From Pseudomonadota bacterium (GTDB taxonomy: Bacteria > Pseudomonadota > Alphaproteobacteria > Acetobacterales > Acetobacteraceae), in the NCBI GenBank assembly GCA_021851785.1, contig JAJZBV010000002.1, positions 1-64,000 on the forward strand: a DNA stretch of 64,000 nt, written 5' to 3'. Positions 35,029 through 43,545 of the stretch are shown here, piece after piece (within the stretch, counting starts at the first letter, position 1; each line of letters starts with the position of its first letter). Both the position numbers and the translations under genes were made by a program. The notes under the pieces were generated by a model. That model was not told where the DNA came from. It was given only the letters and a program-made list of their open reading frames with translations, and did not search any database.

Positions 35029-35102
35029 TGGGGGATAGTTTAGCGGTAGAACTCCCGGCTCTGACCCGGGCAGCCTTGGTTCGAATCCAGGTCCCCCAGC
35101 CA
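35029..35102 (+). tRNA. tRNA-Gln (anticodon CUG)
   Basis: A full cloverleaf can be drawn. The acceptor stem TGGGGGA pairs with TCCCCCA. The D arm contains AGCGGTAGA. The anticodon stem CCCGG/CCGGG holds loop CTCTGAC (anticodon CTG). The T arm CTTGG/CCAGG holds TTCGAAT. The discriminator is G and CCA is encoded at 35100-35102. The weak U1-A72 pair and G73 are glutamine identity elements. The cognate codon is CAG. It stands alone between the molybdenum hydroxylase and dctA genes. Confidence 0.95.
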
Positions 35103-35162
35103 GACCCCCACCACGCCACCGGGATCATTGATTTTCCGGTGTCATCGCTGGCCCGCGCGCGG

Positions 35163-36449
35163 TCATCTCACGATGCCTCTGGCCCGGGCGCGGTCGAAAT
35201 CCTTCTCCCAGAGCGCGACGATGATCGTTGCGAGACTGTTCCCGATCACGTTGATCACGGCCCGCGGCGGATTGACGAACCGGTCGACGCCGAGGAGTAG
35301 GACGATGCCGGCCAGCGGGATCGTGTTCATCGTCGCGAGTGTCGCGGCGAGGGTGACGAAGCCGGCGCCGGCGACGCCGGCGGAGCCTTTCGAGGTGAGC
35401 ATCAGCACGAGAAGGATCACCCCCTCCTGCCCGAGGGTCAGCGGCGTTCCGGTCGCCTGGGCGATGAACAGCGCGGCGAGCGAAAGATAGATCGCGGTGC
35501 CATCGGCGTTGAACGTGATGCCGGCGGGCACGACGAGACCGACCACGCTGCGCGGGCAGCCGATCGCCTCGAGCTTTTCCATCACCTGGGGCAGCACGGA
35601 TTCGGAGGCCGAGGTGCTGAACACGATCAGCAATTCCTCGCGCAGGTAGGAGAGCAGCGCAAAAAGCCTGATCCCGGCGAGGCGCGCGACGATCCCGAGC
35701 ACGACGACGATGAACAGCGCCGAAGTGGCATAGACGCAGACGACGAATTCGCCGAGTGCCGCGACTCCGCCCAAGCCGTATTTGCCAATCGTGAAGGCCA
35801 TGCCGCCGAACGCCGCGAGCGGGGCGAGGTACATGACGATCCGCACGATGCCGAACAGCGCGCCCGCGACCTGGTCGAGGAGATCGACCAAGCCCCGCAG
35901 CTTCTCGCCCATCTGGGCCAGGGCGACGCCGAACAATACGGCAAACAGGATCACCTGCAGCATGTCGTTCCTGGCGAAGGCCATGGTGATGCTGGTCGGG
36001 ATCAGGTTGAGGAGGAAGCCCTGCACGGTCATCTGGGTCGCGGCTTGGGCATAATCGGCCACCAGATTGGCATCGAGCGAGTGGGGATCGACGTGCATCC
36101 CGACCCCTGGCCGCACGAGCACGGCGGCGAGCGCCCCCATGGCCAGTGAAATCGTCGAAAGCACCTCGAAATAGACGATCGCCTTGATGCCCACCCGGCC
36201 GACCTCGCGCAGGTTGCCCATCCGCGCGATGCCGACGACGACGGTCGCGAAGATCACCGGCGCCAGCAGCATGCGGATCAACTTGACGAATCCGCCGGCG
36301 AGGAACGCGGTTTCGGCGGCGGCATGAGGCCAGACGATGCCGACGACCGCGCCGAGAACCGCACCGATCAGCACCTGGAACCAAAGCGGCCCGAGCGTGA
36401 ATTTCGGCGTCGTGATGCCGCCGGGCGCCGGCGCCGGGCGCTCAGGCAC
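35163..36449 (-). CDS. dctA: C4-dicarboxylate transporter DctA (DAACS family)
   Basis: This 428-residue secondary transporter takes up dicarboxylates with protons or sodium. Its motifs are LWFQVLIGAVLGAVVGIVWP, FVKLIRMLLAPVIFATVVVG, STSASESVLPQVMEKLEAIG (the serine-rich hairpin), GITFNADGTAIYLSLAALFI (with Asn/Asp cation site) and LTSKGSAGVAGAGFVTLAAT. It overlaps the end of tarD by 8 bp and would import tartrate or a related C4 acid, which is inferred from context. Confidence 0.9.
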   Translation of the reverse strand: MPERPAPAPGGITTPKFTLGPLWFQVLIGAVLGAVVGIVWPHAAAETAFLAGGFVKLIRMLLAPVIFATVVVGIARMGNLREVGRVGIKAIVYFEVLSTISLAMGALAAVLVRPGVGMHVDPHSLDANLVADYAQAATQMTVQGFLLNLIPTSITMAFARNDMLQVILFAVLFGVALAQMGEKLRGLVDLLDQVAGALFGIVRIVMYLAPLAAFGGMAFTIGKYGLGGVAALGEFVVCVYATSALFIVVVLGIVARLAGIRLFALLSYLREELLIVFSTSASESVLPQVMEKLEAIGCPRSVVGLVVPAGITFNADGTAIYLSLAALFIAQATGTPLTLGQEGVILLVLMLTSKGSAGVAGAGFVTLAATLATMNTIPLAGIVLLLGVDRFVNPPRAVINVIGNSLATIIVALWEKDFDRARARGIVR

Positions 36450-37605
36450 TGAGTTCGGCCATTATCGTGTGGAGATCACTCTTGCCTTCGAAGCCGATGC
36501 CCGGAAGCGGCGGCAGGGTGACATGACCGCCCTCCACCCGCACATCGTCGGGGAAGCCGCCGAACGGCTGGAACAGGTCGGGGTAGGATTCGTTGCCGCC
36601 CAGTCCGAGCCCAGCCGCGATCGCGAGCGACATCTGGTGGCCGCCATGCGGAATGCAGCGCGACGCCGACCAGCCATGGCGATCCAGCATTTCCAGCGTG
36701 CGGAGATATTCGACCAGGCCGTAGCTGAGAGCGCAGTCGAACTGGAGCCAGTCGATATCCTTGCGCATCCCGCCGTAACGGATGAGGTTCTGGGCGTCGG
36801 CGGTGGAGAACAGGTTTTCCCCGGTCGCCATCGGCTTCGCGTAGTGCCGCGCCAGCTCGGCTTGCAGCTCGTAATCGAGCGGGTCGCCCGCCTCCTCGTA
36901 CCAGAACAGATCATAGGCCGAGAGCGCCCTGGCATAGGCGATCGCGGTCTTCGTATCGAAGCGGCCATTGGCATCGACGGCGAGCTTGCAGCCGGTGGGC
37001 AGCATGCCGAGCACCGCCTCGATGCGGCCGAGATCGTCGGCCAGAGGGACGCCGCCGATCTTCATTTTCACCACCGTATAGCCGCGGTCGAGATAGGACC
37101 GCATTTCATCCCTCAGCATGCGGTTATCCTTGCCGGGGTAATAATAGCCGCCGGCCGCGTAGACGAAAACTTTCGGGTTGGCGACGCGGCCATGTGTCTC
37201 GGCGAGCAGCGCGAAGAGCGGCTTGCCGGCGATCTTCGCGGTGGCGTCCCACACCGCCATGTCGATCGTGCCGATCGCGACCGATCGTTCGCCATGGCCG
37301 CCGGGCTTTTCGTTCTGGAACATCGTCGCCCAGATCCGGTGCGGATCGAGATTGTCGCCGGCCGCGTTCAGGAGCGAACCGCGCTCGGCCGCCATCACCC
37401 GCGGGATGAAGCGCTCCCGCATCAGGGCGCCCTGGCCGTAGCGTCCGTTGGAATTGAACCCGTAGCCGACCACCGGCTTGCCATCACGGATCACATCCGT
37501 GATGACAGCGACCAGGCTCAGCGTCATCTTGCTGAAGTCGATATAGGCATTGGCAATGGGCGAGGCGATGGCAAGGGTCCGTTCGCGGATTTCAACGATG
37601 CGCAT
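36442..37605 (-). CDS. tarD: D(-)-tartrate dehydratase, enolase superfamily
   Basis: TarD dehydrates D-tartrate to oxaloacetate. The 387-residue protein closely resembles the Bradyrhizobium enzyme throughout (YIDFSKMTLSLVAVITDV, GYGFNSNGRYGQG, EKPGGHGERSVAIGTIDMA). Catalytic residues fall two positions below those I recall for it: Lys100, the KMK pair with Lys182, metal ligands Asp211, Glu237 and Glu263, and His320 in RCIPHGGHQMS. It is followed by dctA and diverges from a LysR gene, making a compact tartrate-use locus. Confidence 0.9.
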   Translation of the reverse strand: MRIVEIRERTLAIASPIANAYIDFSKMTLSLVAVITDVIRDGKPVVGYGFNSNGRYGQGALMRERFIPRVMAAERGSLLNAAGDNLDPHRIWATMFQNEKPGGHGERSVAIGTIDMAVWDATAKIAGKPLFALLAETHGRVANPKVFVYAAGGYYYPGKDNRMLRDEMRSYLDRGYTVVKMKIGGVPLADDLGRIEAVLGMLPTGCKLAVDANGRFDTKTAIAYARALSAYDLFWYEEAGDPLDYELQAELARHYAKPMATGENLFSTADAQNLIRYGGMRKDIDWLQFDCALSYGLVEYLRTLEMLDRHGWSASRCIPHGGHQMSLAIAAGLGLGGNESYPDLFQPFGGFPDDVRVEGGHVTLPPLPGIGFEGKSDLHTIMAELSA

Positions 37606-37619
37606 GATTTTCCTCCGGA

Positions 37620-37635
37620 ATATCGTCGTGGATAT
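37620..37635. promoter_or_regulatory. LysR-type operator between tarD and its divergent regulator
   Basis: ATATC (37620-37624) and GATAT (37631-37635) form a perfect inverted repeat with a 6-bp spacer in the 96-bp gap between tarD and the LysR gene. That is the expected form and place of a LysR-family binding site controlling both directions. Confidence 0.55.
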
Positions 37636-37701
37636 GCCACCTCCGCCCCCCTCCCGGCCAATGCCGATTTGTCATGGGTCGAGGCACGAACGGCATCGGC
37701 C

Positions 37702-38625
37702 ATGGAACTGATCTGGCTCGAGGATTATCTCGAACTCTGCCGGGCCGGAAATTTCTCGCGCGCGGCCGAGGCGCGGCATTTGACGCAGCCGGCCTTCAGC
37801 CGGCGTATCAGGGCGCTCGAGGACTGGGCGGGTGTCACGCTGTTCGATCGCTCCACCCAGCCGATCGCGCTGACCGCGGCGGGGCGGGAATTCCAGCCGC
37901 TGGCGAACGCGCTGCTTCGGCAGATCGAGGAGGCAAGGGCCCGTCTTCGTGAGGTGGCCCTGGCGGAGATGGCGACGATCCGGTTTGCCGCCACCCACGC
38001 CTTGTCGCTGATCTTTTTCTCCGGTTGGCTGAAACGGCTGGAGGCGGACGGTCTGCCTGGCTCTGTCCATCTGTCCTCCGATACCCTCGCCGCGGTCGAG
38101 CCGCTCCTGCGCGAGGGCCGGGTGCAGTTCCTGCTCTGCCATGCGCATGACGAAATTCTGTTCCGGCTGCCGGAGGCCGAATTCGCTTCAGTCATCGTGG
38201 CGGAGGATCGGCTGCTTCCTTGCGCTCATCCGGCGCTGATCCAGGAGATCGCGGCGAGAAGCGGTGAAATCGGACCCGATGAGATCATCGATCGCGCGCC
38301 CCTTCTCGCCTATAGTTCGGGCTCCGGCCTCGGCCGCATCCTGCGCGGCGTGATCGGCGGCCGGGTGCCGCGCCTGCTCGCGGCGCCGGCGCTGACGGCG
38401 GATCTGGCGGGCTCGCTGCGCGCCGTCTGTCTCGACGGCGGCGGCATCGCGTGGTTGCCGGAAACACTGATCGCGCAGGATCTGCGATGCGGGCGGCTGA
38501 TCACCATTGCGGACACGAGATGGGCGGTTCCGGTCAGCGTCAGGCTATTTCGCCGGCGCACCCCTCTGCCCCCGAAAGCGGAGGAACTCTGGCGTCTCGC
38601 CCGGCGAACGGCACGGGATGCGTGA
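37702..38625 (+). CDS. LysR-family regulator, probably of tartrate use
   Basis: This 307-residue regulator has an N-terminal winged HTH (MELIWLEDYLELCRAGNFSR then AAEARHLTQPAFSRRIRALE, ~1-60) and a substrate-binding effector domain (~90-300). It is divergent from tarD with a 96-bp gap containing a LysR-like palindrome, so tarD-dctA is the probable target and tartrate or a related acid the probable co-inducer. The ATG at 37702 gives the normal N-terminus; the very long open frame upstream is antisense to tarD. Confidence 0.88.
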   Translation: MELIWLEDYLELCRAGNFSRAAEARHLTQPAFSRRIRALEDWAGVTLFDRSTQPIALTAAGREFQPLANALLRQIEEARARLREVALAEMATIRFAATHALSLIFFSGWLKRLEADGLPGSVHLSSDTLAAVEPLLREGRVQFLLCHAHDEILFRLPEAEFASVIVAEDRLLPCAHPALIQEIAARSGEIGPDEIIDRAPLLAYSSGSGLGRILRGVIGGRVPRLLAAPALTADLAGSLRAVCLDGGGIAWLPETLIAQDLRCGRLITIADTRWAVPVSVRLFRRRTPLPPKAEELWRLARRTARDA

Positions 38626-38916
38626 TCCGGCCACGGCCTGGGGTTTGGCGAAAGCTGGGCCTGGTCTTCAAAGGCGCGAGCGCCCGCCGCAACGCAAAGT
38701 CGACGGTTGCCAGAGCCTCGGAGAACCGCCCGCCTCGATGCCTCTTGATCTCGCCGCCTGACCCAGCCATCATGCCCAAACCGGAGACGCCACAAAGGTA
38801 ATTTCCACATCATCCGCGACGCGACCTTGGGTGCTGCCGGAATTGCTTTCGAATCCGGATCACCAAGCCAAATGATTGAAATAAAAAACTTTTTGCCGTT
38901 TAGAAGGCCTTCCGCC
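38626..38916. other. Gap without recognisable gene
   Basis: I see no convincing coding sequence here. Short open frames lack family resemblance. Bases ~38865-38905 are unusually AT-rich (GAAATAAAAAACTTTTTGCC) against GC-rich surroundings, and they abut the decayed badH tail. It may be a recombination scar. Confidence 0.4.
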
Positions 38917-39083
38917 GGCAACCCCGAGACGCTGGACGAGGCGTGCCGCCGCGCCATCCCCATGGGCCGCATCGGCGAGCCCGAGGATCTGCCCGGCGCG
39001 ATCCTGTTCTTTGCCAGCGACGCCGCCGCTTTCATCACCGGACAGGCCGCGGCGTGTCCGGCGGCCTCACCATGGCCGGCTGA
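38917..39083 (+). pseudogene. badH: Frameshifted C-terminal remnant of badH (SDR dehydrogenase)
   Basis: Frame 1 encodes NPETLDEACRRAIPMGRIGE then PEDLPGAILFFASDAAAFITGQ, the C-terminal part of a short-chain dehydrogenase. After GQ (39045) the frame is lost. Eight bases later, in frame 0, VSGGLTMAG-stop (39054-39083) completes the typical SDR ending. Nine bases would be expected, so one base is missing. The N-terminal ~200 residues, including the NAD-binding motif, are absent. The tail resembles 2-hydroxycyclohexanecarboxyl-CoA dehydrogenase BadH, and an intact badI follows 15 bp later. Confidence 0.75.
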
Positions 39084-39098
39084 TCAGGGAGAAAAACG

Positions 39099-39881
39099 AT
39101 GCCATACGAAGACATTCTGTTCACGGCGGCCGACGGCGTCGCGACCATCGCGATCAACCGTCCGAAGGTGATGAATGCCTTTCGCGGCCGCACCTGCGAC
39201 GAGCTGATCCATGCGTTCAACCGCGCCGGCTGGGACAAGGCGATCGGCGCCATCGTGCTGACCGGCACCGGCGACAAGGCGTTCTGCACCGGCGGCGACC
39301 AATCCGCGCATGCCGGCAATTATGATGGGCGCGGCATGATCGGCTTGCCGGTCGAGGAGTTGCAATCGATCATTCGCGAGGTGCCGAAGCCGGTCATCGC
39401 CCGCGTGCAGGGCTACGCGATCGGCGGCGGCAACGTGCTGGCGACGCTCTGCGACCTGACCATCGCGTCCGAGCGGGCGCAGTTCGGCCAGGTCGGCCCC
39501 AAGATGGGCTCGGTCGATCCCGGCTTCGGCACGGCCTATCTGGCGCGCGCCGTCGGCGAGAAGAAGGCGCGCGAGATCTGGTATCTCTGCCGCCGCTACA
39601 GCGCCGCCGAGGCGCTGGCCATGGGCCTCGTCAACACCGTCGTGCCGCATGACCAGCTCGACGCCGAGGTGGCGCGCTGGTGCGCCGAGATCCTGGAGCG
39701 CAGCCCGACCGCGATCGCCATCGCCAAGCGCAGCTTCAACGCCGACACCGACAATATCCGCGGCATCAGCGGCATGGGGATGCAGGCGCTGGCCATGTAT
39801 TACGCGAGCGAGGAATCACAGGAAGGGGTGCGGGCCTTCAACGAGAAGCGCAAGCCCGATTTCCGCAAATACCAAAAATAG
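39099..39881 (+). CDS. badI: 2-ketocyclohexanecarboxyl-CoA hydrolase
   Basis: BadI opens the ring of 2-ketocyclohexanecarboxyl-CoA to pimelyl-CoA. The 260-residue crotonase-fold protein resembles Rhodopseudomonas BadI all along: INRPKVMNAFRGRTCDELI, DKAFCTGGDQSAHAGNYDGR, RVQGYAIGGGNVLATLCDLT, GQVGPKMGSVDPGFGTAYLA, EKRKPDFRKYQK. GAGAAAAACG precedes the ATG. Its metabolic partner badH is a broken remnant just upstream and other bad/ali genes are absent, so it may be an orphan or repurposed. Confidence 0.9.
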   Translation: MPYEDILFTAADGVATIAINRPKVMNAFRGRTCDELIHAFNRAGWDKAIGAIVLTGTGDKAFCTGGDQSAHAGNYDGRGMIGLPVEELQSIIREVPKPVIARVQGYAIGGGNVLATLCDLTIASERAQFGQVGPKMGSVDPGFGTAYLARAVGEKKAREIWYLCRRYSAAEALAMGLVNTVVPHDQLDAEVARWCAEILERSPTAIAIAKRSFNADTDNIRGISGMGMQALAMYYASEESQEGVRAFNEKRKPDFRKYQK

Positions 39882-39998
39882 CGGCCGCCATGGCCGGCTA
39901 TCTGAATCGCCTGCTCGACGTCTCGAAGGGGCCGGAATGGGCCGCGTGGTGCAGCGGCGGGACAACCGACCGCACTTATCGCGTGGCAAGTCTGATCG

Positions 39999-40667
39999 TC
40001 ATCTCGGCCCGTTCCCGCCCCATCGCGCGACCGGGGCGCGCCAGCCGCGATAGATGGCCATCAGGCGCAGGAACACGCAGATCCCCCCGCCCAGCAGCAT
40101 CGGCGCCAGCGGCGTGATCGCGAACGCATGGCCGAGTGAGACCGTGGCCCCGGCAGCGAGCGCCGCCAGGGCATAAAGATCGCCACGCAGCACGAACGGC
40201 ACGTCGCCCGCCAGCACGTCGCGCGTCATCCCGCCGCCGATGCCGGTGATCATGCCGAGCAGCGCCGCCATCACCGGATTGATGCCGTATTCGATCGCCT
40301 TCTCCGTGCCGGTGACGGCGAAGAGCGAGAGACCCACCGCGTCGAACAGCAGAATTGGCCGCTGCAACGCAACGATGCGGGGATACCACCGGAAGATGAT
40401 CAGGCCGCCGGCAACGGAGATCAGGAAATAGGTGATATCGGTGATGGCGACCGGCGGCACGGCGCCGATCAGCACGTCGCGCGCCATGCCGCCGACCACC
40501 GCGACGACGAAAGCGAGAAACAGAACCCCGAACAGATCGAATCGTTTCTGCACGCCGACCAGCGCGCCGCTGGCCGCGAACACCAGGGTTCCGACCCAGT
40601 CCAGCACGTCGGTCAGGGTGTGCAGAACCGGGCTGGAGAGCAAGCCCGTCGAGAGGGTGGCGATCAT
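39999..40667 (-). CDS. Trimeric intracellular cation (TRIC) channel-family protein
   Basis: This 222-residue membrane protein of the UPF0126/TRIC family has two copies of the three-helix unit. FAASGALVGVQKRFDLFGVL then VVGGMARDVLIGAVPPVAI form the first half. FAVTGTEKAIEYGINPVMAA then GIGGGMTRDVLAGDVPFVL form the second. The repeated GG(G)MxRDVLxGxVP motif lines the pore in this family. It overlaps the amidohydrolase stop by ATGA. Its role is probably K+ or amino-acid-linked conductance. Confidence 0.88.
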   Translation of the reverse strand: MIATLSTGLLSSPVLHTLTDVLDWVGTLVFAASGALVGVQKRFDLFGVLFLAFVVAVVGGMARDVLIGAVPPVAITDITYFLISVAGGLIIFRWYPRIVALQRPILLFDAVGLSLFAVTGTEKAIEYGINPVMAALLGMITGIGGGMTRDVLAGDVPFVLRGDLYALAALAAGATVSLGHAFAITPLAPMLLGGGICVFLRLMAIYRGWRAPVARWGGNGPR

Positions 40668-41929
40668 GCCGGTTGCAGCCAGGCGCCGGCGGCGGCAAGC
40701 ATCGTCGCAACTCCGGTGCGCAAGGTCGGATCGATCACCGGCGCGAAATTCGGGGCGTGATTGGCCGGCAATTCATCGAGTTTTCCCGCCGCTTGGGCCT
40801 TGCGATAGGTCTCGGGGTCGATGCCGCCGACCACCCAGAACACCGACGGGATGCCCCAGGCGGTGCCGAACAGCCCGAAATCCTCGCTGGCCGTCGCCGG
40901 CCCGACCTCGCCGACACGCGCATCGCCGAACCGCCGTTCCAGCGCCTCGACAACCTTCCGCGTCGCTGACGCATCGTTGCGGGTGAGCGGGAACTCGCTC
41001 AGCACCGAGAACGCGGGCGGCTTCGGCGCGCCGGACGCCTCGGCTTCCGCCTCCAGGATGCGCTTGATCGCGCCCAAGACGCGGGTGCGGACCTCGTCCT
41101 TGAAGGTGCGGACATTGAGCCGCAGCAATGCGCGGTCGGGAATGATGTTCTCATTCGTGCCTGCCTGCATCGTGCCGACCGTGACCACGGCGGAATCGGT
41201 CATCGCCACCTCGCGCGCGACCACGGTTTGCAGGCGCATGACCGAAGCGGCCGCCATCACCACCGGATCGACGCTCTTCTGCGGCATCGAGCCGTGCGCG
41301 CCGCGGCCGAACAGCGTCACCTCCCAGCTATCGCCGGCCGAGAGCATGGCGCCGGCGTGCCAGCCGACCTGACCCGCCGCGAGCGGCATCACATGCTGGC
41401 CAAGGCAGATATCCGGCTTCGGGAAGCGCTTCACCATGCCGTCCTTGATCATCGCCCGCGCGCCCTGACCGGTTTCCTCGCCAGGCTGGAACACCGCCAT
41501 CACGGTGCCCCGCCAGGCATCACGATTCTCCGCCAGGATCCGCGTCGCCCCCATCAGCCAAACGACGTGCATATCGTGGCCGCAGGCATGTGCGATCGAA
41601 GTGCTCTGGCCGAAGCGGTCGGTACCGGTACGGTCGCTGGCATAGGCGAGGCCGGTGCTCTCCTTGATCGGCAGCGCGTCCATGTCGGCGCGCAGCAATA
41701 CGGTCGGCCCGTCGCCATTTTTCAGCAACCCGACCACGCCGGTGCCGCCGACACCTTCAGTCACCGCGTAGCCATGCCGGCGCAGCCATCCCGCCGCTAT
41801 CCCGGAAGTGCGGTGCTCCTGCATCGAGAGTTCGGGGTTGGCATGCAGATCGCGATAGAGGCCTTCCAGTTCGGCGAGCAGGGTGGGTGACGGATCGGGC
41901 AGAGCGTGAAGAGCCTGGTCCTCGGGCAT
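40664..41929 (-). CDS. M20-family amidohydrolase (hippurate hydrolase-like)
   Basis: This 421-residue metallo-peptidase begins LYRDLHANPELSMQEHRTSG. It has LLRADMDALPIKESTGLAYAS (metal Asp), IAHACGHDMHVVWLMGAT (metal His), FQPGEETGQGARAMIKDGMV (catalytic and metal Glu), GQHVMPLAAGQVGW and a C-terminal GPATASEDFGLFG with the last metal Glu. The family cleaves N-acyl or amidated amino acids such as hippurate. It is coupled to the TRIC gene downstream. A small ORF lies 12 bp upstream. Confidence 0.9.
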   Translation of the reverse strand: MPEDQALHALPDPSPTLLAELEGLYRDLHANPELSMQEHRTSGIAAGWLRRHGYAVTEGVGGTGVVGLLKNGDGPTVLLRADMDALPIKESTGLAYASDRTGTDRFGQSTSIAHACGHDMHVVWLMGATRILAENRDAWRGTVMAVFQPGEETGQGARAMIKDGMVKRFPKPDICLGQHVMPLAAGQVGWHAGAMLSAGDSWEVTLFGRGAHGSMPQKSVDPVVMAAASVMRLQTVVAREVAMTDSAVVTVGTMQAGTNENIIPDRALLRLNVRTFKDEVRTRVLGAIKRILEAEAEASGAPKPPAFSVLSEFPLTRNDASATRKVVEALERRFGDARVGEVGPATASEDFGLFGTAWGIPSVFWVVGGIDPETYRKAQAAGKLDELPANHAPNFAPVIDPTLRTGVATMLAAAGAWLQPA

Positions 41930-41941
41930 GACGGTGTGCTC

Positions 41942-42157
41942 CTATGCCACAGTGTCCATCGGGATTCGGTGGGGCGCCACGGCCTCGCAGCGAAGAGTGG
42001 AGGCCGGCCGTCCGGTCCATGCCAGCAGGTCACTGGCGATCCGAAGGGCGGCCTCGGCGGGCAGCGCCTCCGGATGCTCGATCATGGCCAGGAGGTGAAG
42101 AACCCGGGCACGGTCCGCATTGGACCGAGAGGCGCCGGGGGCGCAGTACTGGCACAT
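41942..42157 (-). CDS. Possible small protein with N-terminal CxxC
   Basis: This 71-residue ORF (MCQYCAPGASRSNADRARVL...) fills the gap between the PQQ-type dehydrogenase and the amidohydrolase, on the same strand as both. It ends 12 bp before the amidohydrolase ATG. A CxxC sits at residues 2-5, followed by helical sequence (ALPAEAALRIASDLLAW). AAAGGA lies ~11 bases upstream of the ATG, a loose ribosome binding site. I recognise no family. It is either a real small gene or chance. Confidence 0.4.
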   Translation of the reverse strand: MCQYCAPGASRSNADRARVLHLLAMIEHPEALPAEAALRIASDLLAWTGRPASTLRCEAVAPHRIPMDTVA

Positions 42158-42181
42158 GGGCTCATGGTCCTTTCACGTCAC

Positions 42182-43534
42182 CTACCCCCCGCCCGCCCAG
42201 CGCACGCGCCAGATCGCGCCGTTGGCGTCCTCGCTGATCAGCACCGCGCCTTCCTTGGTGACGGTGACGCCGACCGGGCGGCCGCAGACATGATCGTCAT
42301 CGAGCGCGAAGCCGGTGAGGAAATCCTGATAGGCGCCGGTCGGGGCGCCGTCGTGGAACAACAGCCGCACCAGCTTGTAGCCGGTGCGCAGCGTGCGGTT
42401 CCACGAGCCGTGGAGGGTGACAAAGGCATCGCCGTGGTATTCGGCGGGAAAATTCCCCGAAAGGTAGAAAGCGACGCCGAGCGGGGCGGAGTGGGGCTGG
42501 AATAATACGTCCGGCACCGTGACATGGCCGGCGAGATCGGGGCGGCGGCCGGCAAGGCGGGGGTCTTGATGATCGCCGATATAAAACCACGGCCAGCCGT
42601 AAAACCCGCCGGGCTTGAGGTGGGTTGCATAATCGGGCGGCAGATCGTCGCCCAGCATGTCGCGCTCATTGACGACGCACCAGAGATCGCCCCCTTGGGG
42701 GGCGCCGCTTCCGGGGCTGATCGCGAGGCCCGAACAGTTGCGGAGCCCCGTGGCATAGGCGTGGGCATGGCGGCCATCGGGATCGAAAACCCGCACCTGC
42801 GCGCGCCCCGTCTCGGCCCCCCAGGCGCCGCCCCAGGGGGTGGCCTCGCCTTCGGCGGCGGCAAACGCGGCGAGGCCGCCGGGCGGGGTTGGCGGCATGT
42901 CCTCGCCGAGATTGGAGGCCGAGCCGATCGCGACATAGAGATGCCGGCCATCGGGGGCGGCGGCGAGATCGCGCGTCCAGTGCCCGCCTTGCGGCAGATC
43001 GGCGATGATCACCTCCGCCGGCCCCGCCGCTCGCCGCGCGCCGGGGTGGTAGGGAAAGCGCAACACGCGCCCGCTCTCGCCGACATAGACGAAAGCGGGC
43101 GCGGGACCGGGCGGGAAAAACGCGATGCCGTAGGGCTGATCGAGACCTTCGGCGAACACGCTCGGCGCGCCGCCGGTGGTCGCGAAATCCGGCGGGAAGA
43201 CGAGAATCCGCCCGGCGCCACTTTCGGCGAGGAAGATCGCGCCGTCCGGCGCGGTGCGGAGGGTGCGCGGCTCCAAAAACCCGGTCGCGACGCGATCGAC
43301 GGCGAAACCCGGCGGCACGCGCGGCGAGAATCCGGGCGGGCAGGGGACGACGCGGGCGCCGTTGCTGGCAACCGTCTGCGTCCCCGGCGCAGGAAGGTCG
43401 GCCTCGGTGATGTGGCGGGTGAGGCCGGGGCGATCATCCCGCCAGCCGCCATAGGCGGCGCTCCCGTCGCGCGCGTCGCCGGCATGCGCGGGCACCGCGC
43501 CGAGCGCCAGTAGGCCGATGATCGCAAGGCGCAT
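42182..43534 (-). CDS. PQQ-dependent sugar (sorbosone-type) dehydrogenase, secreted
   Basis: This 450-residue periplasmic protein has a short signal peptide (1-18, VPAHA) and a six-bladed beta-propeller of the glucose/sorbosone dehydrogenase family: GFLEPRTLRTAPDGAIFLAE (~92-111), GLDQPYGIAFFP, GGHWTRDLAAAPDGRHLYVA, ATGLRNCSGLAISPGS, VNERDMLGDDLPPDY, GGFYGWPWFYIGDHQDP and VGVTVTKEGAVLISEDANG. Such enzymes oxidise sugars with PQQ and feed electrons to the respiratory chain. The exact substrate is unknown. It ends beside the amidohydrolase and its start is near the cbbR stop. Confidence 0.85.
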   Translation of the reverse strand: MRLAIIGLLALGAVPAHAGDARDGSAAYGGWRDDRPGLTRHITEADLPAPGTQTVASNGARVVPCPPGFSPRVPPGFAVDRVATGFLEPRTLRTAPDGAIFLAESGAGRILVFPPDFATTGGAPSVFAEGLDQPYGIAFFPPGPAPAFVYVGESGRVLRFPYHPGARRAAGPAEVIIADLPQGGHWTRDLAAAPDGRHLYVAIGSASNLGEDMPPTPPGGLAAFAAAEGEATPWGGAWGAETGRAQVRVFDPDGRHAHAYATGLRNCSGLAISPGSGAPQGGDLWCVVNERDMLGDDLPPDYATHLKPGGFYGWPWFYIGDHQDPRLAGRRPDLAGHVTVPDVLFQPHSAPLGVAFYLSGNFPAEYHGDAFVTLHGSWNRTLRTGYKLVRLLFHDGAPTGAYQDFLTGFALDDDHVCGRPVGVTVTKEGAVLISEDANGAIWRVRWAGGG

Positions 43535-43545
43535 GGCCACCTCCC

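Noticed and set aside
36337-37701. Extension of the LysR gene to a 762-residue protein
   Set aside because: The extra 455 residues are the antisense frame of tarD. The LysR HTH begins normally at ATG 37702.
38626-38916. Insertion-sequence remnant between the LysR gene and badH
   Set aside because: Suspected because of the AT-rich patch and broken gene, but no transposase-like frame, terminal inverted repeats or target duplication could be recognised.
39680-40117. 145-codon ORF over the badI end and the TRIC 3' end
   Set aside because: Its first half is a shifted frame of badI and its last part is antisense to TRIC. Only the short stretch from 39890 is reported, as a possible stub.
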